Shown: positions 56,950 through 64,000 of the stretch, piece after piece
Numbering within the stretch: the stretch's first letter is position 1
Layout of the letters: every line of letters begins with the position of its first letter
Assembly (NCBI RefSeq): GCF_036588685.1
Contig: NC_086378.1
Coordinates: forward strand, 17,275,578-17,339,577
Direction: 5' to 3'
DNA length: 64,000 bases
From: Mytilus trossulus
Taxonomy: Eukaryota > Mollusca > Bivalvia > Mytilida > Mytilidae
Notes under the pieces: model-generated
Told to the model about the DNA's origin: nothing
Databases searched by the model: none
The model's input: only the letters and a program-made list of their open reading frames with translations
Translations under genes and position numbers: made by a program

Positions 56950-57080
56950 GTCAGTGGTGGATCCAGAAATTTTCATAAGTGGGGGCCCACTGACTGACCT
57001 TAGAGGGGCCCGCTCCAGTCACGGTTCAGGGATTCCCTATATAAGCAACCATTGTTTTCCAAAAAGGGGGAGGGCCTCCA
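56950..57080 (+). repeat. GC-richer interspersed repeat (mollusc-type)
   Basis: The stretch with GGTGGATCCAGAAATTTTC, GTGGGGGCCCACTGACTGAC and AAAAAGGGGGAGGGCC stands out from the AT-rich surroundings. From memory it matches a repeat that is common in mussel genomes. The 73-codon frame over it (56954-57175) is a by-product of the repeat. The exact ends are not determined. Confidence 0.6.
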
Positions 57081-57640
57081 TTGGGGAAATCCCTGCAAAT
57101 AGTGACAGTTGGCAGGTTTGCAGTATTTTCATCAGCAACGAAATCACTAATCTAGTTTTAAACCACTGTAAATAGTGGTCTCTGCAAGCTACACTTTATT
57201 CGGGACTTCCCTCAGGTAAAGCAAAAATTAATTTTTGATTGCTCACATCATATATATGACGAATGCATCTATGGTTACAGAACTGATAAAATTATTCTCT
57301 GTGAACAATTTTACAAATATTCATTTCTTTTGACTAGGTGTTTTCTGAGAAGCTATTAAAATACATAGAATACCAGGGATACACTCACCATGTTCAATGA
57401 GGTGAACATACAGCATAACTTAAGGTTTGGGAAAGGTTGCAATGAAATCAGTAAATGGTATGGAATTTTGAAATATAAAATAAAACATGTTTGAGTTTAA
57501 ATATATTCAATTTTGAATATATAGTACAAAAACTTGCTGAAAGTTAATTTCAACTGTTCATTAATTACAGTTATGATCAGTTATCTATACTAGAGCACCA
57601 GGTTTGATTGTTGTTAACAAAAAAGTCACATTGACAATTG
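57081..57640. other. No recognised feature
   Basis: Intergenic AT-rich sequence. I see no open frame with coding character, no RNA gene and no clear repeat. Confidence 0.55.
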
Positions 57641-57868
57641 AATGCGCCATGAAAATGAGGAGTTCAAATTAAACCTGACAGACACAGAAGTCTGACAGAT
57701 ATAAGTTCAACCCAGAATACTGAATATTGACCAATAAACCATGATATGAGGTCAATGTCAGAAGAACTCTGCCAAACCAACATGAACTCCTTATAATCAT
57801 TCAATACACCAGATATATTTGACCCAACTTGCTTAGTGTCTGAAAAACAAACAGGAGTTTCACTCTGC
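57641..57868. repeat. Diverged copy of a dispersed repeat (family 2)
   Basis: The sequence has CCATGAAAATGAGG, ACCTGACAGACACAG, CCTTATAATCATTCAATACACC and AGATATATTTGACC. Related wording recurs at 58120-58200, 58885-58930 with 59120-59200, and 59190-59340 (CTGCCAGACAGACATGTT, CACCAAATATAGTTGACCTA). From memory this is a common mussel repeat that also forms tandem stretches. The minus-strand 68-codon frame here (57664-57870) is not considered real. Confidence 0.5.
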
Positions 57869-57970
57869 ATTGAAGACCCATTGGTGGCCTTCAGTTGTTG
57901 TCTGCTCTATTGTAGGGTTGTTGTCGCTTTGACAGTGTCTCATTCCCCATTTCAGTTTTCAATTTTATTA
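57869..57970 (+). repeat. Mussel-type interspersed repeat fragment (family 3)
   Basis: The stretch TGGCCTTCAGTTGTTGTCTG, GTCGCTTTGACAGTG and CATTCCCCATTTCAG matches, from memory, a short repeat tail seen very often in Mytilus DNA. Only about 100 bp is recognisable. Confidence 0.6.
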
Positions 57971-58119
57971 CCACAAACCTAGATATTTACCATGAGAATG
58001 AAATAGCAGATCCAGAGGTTGCCACCCCTTTTTATTACAATCAGTGATTTTGAATTGTATATTATAGTTGACCTTTTGCTTAAGACTAAAACTAAACAAT
58101 GAATAATGAATATTATGTC

Positions 58120-58200
58120 TGGCTAAGATGAAGCCTGCCAGACAAACATTTTCACCTTACTATCATTCCATAAAACATATAAAGTTCAGCTATTGCTGAT
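58120..58200. repeat. Fragment of dispersed repeat family 2
   Basis: GCCTGCCAGACAAACATTTTC followed by ACCTTACTATCATTCC parallels ACATGTTCACCTTACAATTATTC at 58907 and ATGTTTATCCTACAACAATTCC at 59238. It is short and diverged. Confidence 0.45.
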
Positions 58201-58204
58201 TTCT

Positions 58205-58884
58205 GTGATGCTGACTTTACTCTGAAAAATTTAATCTTAATTACTTGTAGCTTTATATAGGATAGTTTCCACTGTCACCTATGGATAGTTATGCCTACCT
58301 AAAAATAATGATTCAGTCATGTGACTATTAATCTTTCTTGCCTTGATGTTCATCATTGGTATTTAGTTTCTTTCTATTTAATGTTCAAGGTAATGCTCTT
58401 CAAAAAGTAAAATTGGACAAAAATTGTCACTTAAAGGCAATTAAACTATACTAGAAAAGAGTCAATGTCTGCGGATTATAGTTTCAACTTACCAATAACA
58501 GTTATCAAAGGGATTGTAAAAAAAAAATGTAAAATTTAATGAAAACAAAATCATTTTTTATGGCCATTTTCTCCTTTGAGAAGTGTGGCAATACCTTATC
58601 TAAGATCATACAAGAAAAGGTGACAGTAAGTGGTATCAACCAACCCTAGACCTAATTTTGAAGATCTAGTAGCTCTGTCATTAAACAAATTAGCTGAAAC
58701 TTTTGTTAGCTGTAGATGGTAGAAGCTTTTTGCATACAATTCTTATTATAAGTGTTCATTTGGAACTAGCATTTCAATAATTTAACAATAGTGCTCACGC
58801 TGAAATGTTGTGCTTGCTGTACTGACAATTGATTTCATGTTTAAAGTCTTACAGATAAAGGTTTAACTACAAATATCACCTAGT
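58205..58884. other. No recognised feature
   Basis: AT-rich sequence with no convincing open frame, repeat or RNA gene. Confidence 0.5.
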
Positions 58885-58930
58885 CAGATTATTCCATTCA
58901 GACAGACATGTTCACCTTACAATTATTCAA

Positions 58931-59119
58931 TACTGTGGATTCATTCATATTCGTTGGATACCAATTTTCGTGGATTTCGTTTAAAAATTCAATAAATTAC
59001 AAATTTTCAAAAGGAATGTTTGCAAACTTAGCCAAAACAATGAAATTTAATATCCACGAAAATGTGTTTTCTTCAATCCACAAAAATTGGTACCCACAAA
59101 AATAAATAAATCCACAGTA
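58931..59119. mobile_element. TA-flanked MITE with long terminal inverted repeats
   Basis: The left end TACTGTGGATTCATTCATAT and the reverse complement of the right end, TACTGTGGATTTATTTATTT, are mirrored. The match continues inward through GGTACCAATTTT-like sequence and GTGGATT for about 45 bp. The element is about 185-190 bp, with TA on both sides, as expected for Tc1/mariner-type MITEs. From memory this palindromic sequence is widespread in bivalves. It splits a copy of repeat family 2: the flanks ATTATTCAA and CCAAATATAGTTGACC are joined as ATTCCATACACCAAATATAG at 59249. The 65-codon frame across it (58908-59105) is spurious. Confidence 0.85.
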
Positions 59120-59340
59120 TACCAAATATAGTTGACCTATGGTATTTAGATTGAAAACTCACCAAAACACAAAAATTTACATTACCGGATTAACCTTGAA
59201 ATTACGTCAAGGTCAGATTATACCTGCCAGACAGACATGTTTATCCTACAACAATTCCATACACCAAATATAGTTGACCTATTGATTATAGTACTTGAAA
59301 ATCAGATCAGAAAAGAAGGTCATGGTCAATGAACAAATAA
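59120..59340. repeat. Dispersed repeat family 2, two partial units
   Basis: The phrase CCAAATATAGTTGACCTAT occurs at 59122 and again at about 59264, roughly 140 bp apart. Each is followed by related wording (AAACTCACCAAAAC; AAATCAGATCAG), and CAAGGTCAGATTATACCTGCC lies between them. This looks like a decayed tandem repeat. The flank before 58931 (from 58885) belongs to the same family. Confidence 0.55.
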
Positions 59341-59808
59341 TAGATGGAAACTCTATAACATAAGATACCTGTACACAAGGTAGGATGCATCTTTGGTCTT
59401 TTACCTTCTTAAATAAAAAGTTGTACAAATAGTTTACCCTGCTGCCACGGTATATCAATCCCTGTGTCTTGCAGCTTGCATGAGACAAAAATAACAAAAA
59501 AACATTGTTTTGTTCTTATATTTTCTCTAAAAACATATAAAAATAAAAATTCAAATAACGGTACATGTATATATATCTACATAAATATATCAAGGACCAT
59601 ATATAACATGGCAAGATTATTGCGTTAAAAAATGTCATGAAACAAAGAATATAATTTCTTAACAAAACAAAAATTGTCAATTTTAACAGTTAAATGCTTC
59701 TAGAATCAGGTGATATAAAATAAATAAACTGATTTAATTATGTAATAGAAAAGACGCATCACATTCAGTTTGAATTTTCGGAAATTTACAATCAAAACTG
59801 AGTGTGAC
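59341..59808. other. No recognised feature
   Basis: AT-rich sequence. The minus-strand 72-codon frame (59279-59497) begins outside and runs into repeat family 2, so I do not call it a gene. Confidence 0.5.
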
Positions 59809-59812
59809 TTAG

Positions 59813-60095
59813 TAGGTACCTAACACTACTGAGAGATAACTCTGTAAAATCAACAGAACGTTTTAATGACGTTGTGTTGTAAGGGAATATTAAGCTAATT
59901 CTCAATGATCAAAATAAGATTTTGTCAAACTGCTATATAACCAGTGTAATTTTTCTGAATAAACGGTTGGTTCAATTTTTTGGAAATTTTTATATTTTTG
60001 ATCATTTTTGTCAAAGGGTCAAAGGTAATACTTTGTCAAAATTTTAAGAAAATTAAACGAGCAAAATTAATTTTGGTTAAGGTGTTGGGTACCCC
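59813..60095. mobile_element. Third TTAA-type MITE, ~283 bp
   Basis: The left tip is TAGGTACCTAACACTACTGA, preceded by TTAG. The right tip, reverse-complemented, is GGGGTACCCAACACC, with TTAA directly outside it (60096-60099). The tips share GGTACCYAACAC as an inverted repeat. The left TTAG can be read as a decayed TTAA. From memory the interior (GATAACTCTGTAAA, AATAAACGGTTGGTTC) matches a frequent mussel repeat. It has no coding capacity. The GGTA tip next to TTAA resembles the tips of B and of the MITE in C. Confidence 0.65.
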
Positions 60096-60099
60096 TTAA

Positions 60100-61085
60100 A
60101 CGACAAATAGTGATTTGGATTTTCTTCATTGCAATAGAGGTAGCAAATAATGCATAATTTGAGGTGATATAATTTTAACCAATTTACAGGTTATGGTGAC
60201 ATGCTGATTCTGACCATTCAGCTAAGATTGATAGTTTTATTTCATGCAATGATTTTTTATGCGTCTATTGTTTAACACTGACAATAAACTATTACTCATA
60301 CATCTAACATAGACCCATGTTTGTTCTTCAAATCACACTTAATTTCCCTGCTACAACACAATCAGAATGAGATGTTCAACTTAAATTTTGTAACAAGATA
60401 TGTTTTCGCTTATGGGTACACACAGTCTAATTTTAATGAAAAAAGAAGCACTAAATGTATTAATATAATACCTTTTGGTAATAAAAAAGGAAAATTTATT
60501 GCACAAAATGTCCTCAGATTATGAAAAATGCATAAAAGTATGTATATCAAACTGCAATATTCTATAAAGTTTAAAGTAAAAAAAAAATGTTTGTAACAAA
60601 GACATGCCTTTAACTGTAAAAGAATAAACGAATAAGTCTTAAGTTGACCTTTCCACTTTTAAAAAATTCTATCTTAATCTAAGATAACAAAAAAGATTGA
60701 TGTCAATATATCAATCAGTCGTGAAAAATCTGTTAAAAATTCAAATTCTGTATCCAAGCATGGCTTATAATGATCTTAAAATGATTCAGCTGATGTAATA
60801 ATTACTAGAACAGAAATTGTCAGATTCTTGTTAAGTAAAACACAGGATCTGTATTTAAATCAGATTGAACATACATGATACATATGGGATTTTTTTTTGA
60901 AGTGATTGTAAAAATAACTCATGAAAAATGTAGTATACAGTGATATACAAAATGTATAATGTTCACACTTTTTTACTTTTAAAATTGAGAATGGTTTACC
61001 TAAACCATAAATTGCAAATGTCTATTGCTTTGTGGAGAAATATGTCCCAAAATACCCTTGCGTAAAATCCTTTCAATCCATGAGA
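60100..61085. other. Possible 3' untranslated region of the minus-strand gene, or intergenic
   Basis: This lies downstream of the stop codon at 61086-61088 on the minus strand. A canonical poly-A signal on the minus strand (TTTATT on the plus strand) occurs at about 60495-60500, some 590 bp past the stop, and another at about 60237. I cannot say which, if either, is used. The plus-strand 67-codon frame 60321-60524 looks like chance. Confidence 0.35.
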
Positions 61086-61223
61086 TTAGATTTGGTTGGC
61101 TGAAGGAGGTGCTCTGGGAGGGGGCATCTTTGGTTGGCGGAATGACTTGGCATCTAGTTTAGCTGTACTCTCTGTCTTTTCCTCTAAACCTACTGGTTTC
61201 CATTCTTCTCCTTTAAAAGCTGC
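61086..61223 (-). CDS. Last coding exon of an unnamed membrane protein gene
   Basis: On the minus strand, a TTTTATTACAG acceptor precedes 138 nt in phase 0 that end in TAA. They encode 45 residues starting AAFKGEEWKPVGLEEKTEST and ending with a proline-rich tail (KMPPPRAPPSANQI). The tail is hydrophilic, with several E/K residues. The exon joins exactly in frame to the 82-nt exon upstream at 61585-61666. Together with the exon at 63963-64000 it forms the last 85 residues of the protein. I do not recognise the family. The coding character, the splice sites and the phase agreement across two introns make a real gene likely. Confidence 0.75.
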   Translation of the reverse strand, partial: AAFKGEEWKPVGLEEKTESTAKLDAKSFRQPKMPPPRAPPSANQI

Positions 61224-61584
61224 CTGTAATAAAATCAAAACAGTTATTCTTTAAATAATTTCTCTTTATTCTTTAGAATATATTTTTTATTACAGAAGTT
61301 ATCACAGGATAAAAAAAAATCATTAACTAGTGTATGACCTTTACTATTTTTATTTTTTTTACATAAAAAAAATGTTATCATTTCATTTAACTCTGTATGT
61401 TCCATTAAAATTTATCAAAAATTTAAAAGAACAATGCATCTGTTTACTGCACCTTCAATAGTGAAAGGGGGATGGGATTGTTTTTCCATTAGTAAATTTT
61501 AATTTAATTGATTGTTGGTTGCATAACATCTGGTGAAGTTAACTTAAAAGTTTGACATTAAATACATTGTAGTTGATCACCTAC
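61224..61584 (-). other. Intron (361 bp) of the membrane protein gene
   Basis: It starts GTAGGTGATC after the codon GTG and ends TTTTATTACAG on the minus strand, a canonical GT-AG pair in phase 0. The interior is AT-rich with no recognised feature. Confidence 0.7.
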
Positions 61585-61666
61585 CACTAAATAAATCATG
61601 GCTGTTGTAAATAAAGAGATTCCTCCCATTATTGTAGCTAGTATAAAACACATTGGTATACACAGT
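61585..61666 (-). CDS. Internal exon encoding a transmembrane segment
   Basis: This is an 82-nt exon between an acceptor ATATTTTTCAG and a donor GTG|GTAGGT on the minus strand. Its first base completes a codon begun in the previous exon. The remaining 27 codons read LCIPMCFILATIMGGISLFT followed by TAMIYLV, a continuous hydrophobic stretch long enough to span a membrane once. One other frame is open but encodes a polar, asparagine-rich sequence, and the third contains a stop. The basic residues just upstream (RGKRLKGRTQER in the previous exon) suggest that side faces the cytosol under the positive-inside rule; this is inference. Confidence 0.75.
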
Positions 61667-61899
61667 CTGAAAAATATCAAACAAGTTATTCAAGGGAGTT
61701 AACTGTAGTAAATGTGGATTCAAAATCATGGTCTGAAAATAAAATCATTAAATGGAAGTAACCTTTTATTGTTAGAAAAAATATTGCATATTAAGAAACT
61801 GAAAAATATAATATAGTAAATCAAGATAAGTAACTTATATTAATAGTATTCCTGCCTAGATTAAAATGCATTCTGAAAAATATAATATCAATTGTACTG

Positions 61900-62120
61900 T
61901 CAACGTATATTTGTTCCACCTAACAGAAGTTAAAACCAGTGGAAACTTTATTATAACCAATGTCATAATACCTGTACCTGATGGAACAAATATTCTATAC
62001 TATTTATTCCGTTAGGAACATCTGCTGTAACATTTATTCCTGTGGAAGAAATATTCCAGAATATTTTCTCCATTTGGAACTTACATTATGAAGGAACTTC
62101 TATTCCGTGACAGTTCAAGA
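61900..62120. repeat. Possible interspersed repeat with short inverted motifs
   Basis: ATATTTGTTCCA near 61907 is mirrored by TGGAACAAATAT near 61982. The following sequence repeats variations of ATTCC and GGAA (TTATTCCGTTAGGAACATC, AATATTCCAGAATATTTTC, CTTCTATTCCGTGACAG). From memory it resembles a mussel repeat, but I have no second copy in this window to prove it. Confidence 0.4.
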
Positions 62121-62927
62121 AAAGTCACTTCAGTTATTGTGAATCAATTGCAAGGAAGAAAACAGTCCCAAAAATATTAAATTAGGCCTCCAAAAAAGCT
62201 AACTTCTTTTTATTGTGGATAATATAAAAATATGTATGTACAGAGATTCTCAAAAACTGTTGGTATAGAATAGATAATTTTACTATGGAGAGGAATTTTA
62301 AGGGAGATAATCAATAAAAAAAAATATGTTCTCTCATCCAGGATTTGCAAAATATTCAGTAATTGGTTTTAAAATGAAACGTCTCTGAAAGATGCATTTC
62401 ATTATTGCATTCTCTCTGGAATATATACTTAAGACAAACCATGAGTTATTCATTTTTTTAAATTAATTCTCCCCTTGCAGTAGCTATTTCATACTGTAAA
62501 TAGGATTTTTCACAGGTATCATTTTTCTTTTAATGAGACTTGAACAACAATAATAACTAGATATCACATCATGAATAATATTGAAATATAACAAACCATT
62601 CACAAAATAATTATTTACATGTTTCATAATGACATAAACAATGTACACACAACACCTTTCACCATAAATCTGTGAATTTCATGTTTATTTTTAATTCCTG
62701 TGGTTAAAAAAAATCTTTAACAAAATGTTAGGTGGCTTTAAGGCTGATATACACCATCCCTTATTTCATAGCTTATACTTACATTAAATGCATAATAAAT
62801 CTAACAAAGTAATTCCTGGAAACAGGCCCACAGCAACTCAAAAGTTTAGTAAAGTATTTTTGAAACCTAAAAAATACAATGTAATCACTTTAAACATGAT
62901 TGAAATTCAAATACATCATGTTTATTT

Positions 62928-62980
62928 TAGATTTATGAGTTTGACTGTCCCTTTGGTATCTTTCGTCCCTCTTTTTTAAC
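62928..62980 (+). repeat. Short mussel-type repeat fragment (family 4)
   Basis: GATTTATGAGTTTGACTGTC followed by CCTTTGGTATCTTTCGTCCC matches, from memory, a repeat end that is very common in Mytilus sequence. It produces the C-terminus of a spurious 63-codon frame (62788-62979). Confidence 0.55.
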
Positions 62981-63043
62981 ATTATTAAATACTTAAAAGT
63001 AAATGCTTAAGTCTTACATGTATATAATACATATTTTTTTTTT

Positions 63044-63240
63044 TACATAAATAAGGCCGTTAGTTTTCTCGTTTGAATTGTTTTACATTGTCTTTTCGGG
63101 GCCTTTTATAGCTGACTATGCGGTATGGGCTTTGGTAATTGTTGAAGGCTGTACAGTGACCTATAGTTGTTTATGTCTGAGTCATTTTGGTCTTTTGTGG
63201 ATAGTTGTCTCATTGGCATTCATACCACATCTTTTTTATA
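63044..63240 (+). repeat. Mussel-type interspersed repeat (family 1), opposite orientation
   Basis: From TACATAAATAAGGCCGTTAG to GGCATTCATACCACATC, this is the reverse complement of 56475-56675 with scattered differences. It sits in the 2.3-kb intron. The 115-codon frame at 63078-63425, which translates as hydrophobic and looks like membrane segments, is created by this repeat and the AT-rich DNA next to it; it should not be annotated as a protein. Confidence 0.85.
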
Positions 63241-63807
63241 TTATCATATTATTTGTATTCAGGAAGATCTATATAAAAAAACAATGTCAGAAAAAAATCC
63301 ACCACAAATATTTGCTTGTCTATATATACCTGTCAATTTTAGCAAGGGGAAATAGAATGTACTTCATATTCAAACTCAGAAACCTTTCTCAGCACAGAAA
63401 GAGTGATATGAAAAATTATCATTAGAAACTAAGGGGGCACGTGTTGGTTGTCAATGAAATTAACAAAGTTGTCATAGGTGAAACAGCAATTAACAGATTC
63501 GCCATACTGGCTCAATCTAGAAAATCAATCTCATTAGAAAAGACCAATGATAATCTTTACTTATGTTTATTTTAGAAAAATGCATTACTCACTGCATATT
63601 AACATTTTTTAAAGTGCAGGTTTTCTTTTCGAGGGTATTAACAATTATATGAGATGTACCTAACAACTGGAAAAGAGAATATACATCCTAGAGTGTTTGA
63701 CTTGAATTGTCAAATATATTATGTTTTTAATTTTCATCCAATATTACCTGTAACACAGGTAAAGATAAGTAAAAATCTGTTATAAGTAACAACTTCAATT
63801 TGTGAAA

Positions 63808-63845
63808 AGTTGTCTCATTGGCAATCGTACAACATCTTCTATTTT
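63808..63845 (+). repeat. Terminal fragment of family 1 repeat
   Basis: AGTTGTCTCATTGGCAATCG followed by ACAACATCTTCT matches the end of the 63044-63240 copy (AGTTGTCTCATTGGCATTCA). Only the last ~40 bp of the family is present. Confidence 0.7.
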
Positions 63846-63962
63846 ATGTAACAAATGTTTATCACTTGTAAGAATTGACAATATTGTTCAAAGTCCTGTT
63901 TATCAGCATACATCTTAACTGAAGTTAACATTGCAATATTTTTACTATATCCTGTTACTTAC

Positions 63963-64000
63963 ATTCTCTCTTGCGTTCTTCCTTTTAACCTTTTACCTCT
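63963..64000 (-). CDS. Partial upstream exon of the membrane protein gene
   Basis: On the minus strand, the last 38 nt of the window read in the only open frame as RGKRLKGRTQER plus two bases (AT), followed by the strong donor GTAAGT. The two leftover bases pair with the first base of the exon at 61666 to give ATA (Ile), so the phases agree exactly. The segment is strongly basic and directly precedes the transmembrane helix. The exon continues beyond the window, so the start codon and most of the protein are not visible. Confidence 0.65.

Larger units (their letters stand above)
61667..63962 (-). other. Intron (2,296 bp) of the membrane protein gene, with repeats
   Basis: It is bounded by GTAAGT at the donor (63962 downward) and TTTTTCAG at the acceptor. 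The preceding exon ends two bases into a codon and the next exon supplies one, so the phases agree. The intron contains the repeats at 61900-62120, 62928-62980, 63044-63240 and 63808-63845. The 63-, 115- and 62-codon plus-strand frames inside it overlap those repeats and are not genes. An additional exon could be hidden here, but none is needed for the frame. Confidence 0.6.

Noticed and set aside
56954-57175. 73-codon plus-strand frame
   Set aside because: Covers the GC-richer interspersed repeat; the open frame follows from its composition.
59279-59497. 72-codon minus-strand frame
   Set aside because: Overlaps the decayed repeat family 2 and shows no recognisable motif.

Overview
This window is eukaryotic, AT-rich and almost free of genes. 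It most likely comes from a marine mussel (Mytilus or a close relative). That rests on my recognition of several interspersed repeats in the right-hand 8.5 kb that are very common in mussel genomes, and on the intron-containing gene end at the right edge. No search was run. About 86% of the window is three large tandem (megasatellite) arrays.

Layout. (1) Positions 1-26863 hold about 19.6 head-to-tail copies of a ~1,075-bp unit, here called A. In six of these copies one or two copies of a second sequence, B (643 bp plus a TTAA), sit at exactly the same TTAA inside A. (2) In the twentieth A copy that same site opens into an uninterrupted array of B, 26864-44414, with 27 full copies at exactly 644-bp spacing plus a fragment, running into a 100-N assembly gap (44415-44514). 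(3) After the gap, 44515-55424 holds about 7.75 copies of a 1,407-bp unit, C. Each C copy contains a 665-bp element bounded by near-perfect inverted repeats and TTAA-like flanks, and the array stops exactly at the end of that element. (4) From 55425 to 64000 the sequence is single copy with scattered repeats: a 26-bp minisatellite, mussel-type interspersed repeats on both strands, a TA-flanked MITE, a third TTAA-type MITE, and the last three exons of a minus-strand gene for a small membrane protein that I cannot name.

Common thread. B and the element inside C both look like non-autonomous TTAA-target transposons (MITEs). Their inverted-repeat tips share the core GGTRGCA next to TTAA. Two different satellites in one region therefore carry TTAA-type MITEs. 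In one the MITE has become a satellite monomer nested inside another satellite, and in the other its tip coincides with the array boundary. No transposase, no other complete protein-coding gene, no RNA gene and no CRISPR-like structure was found. The short reading frames in the arrays repeat only because the DNA repeats.
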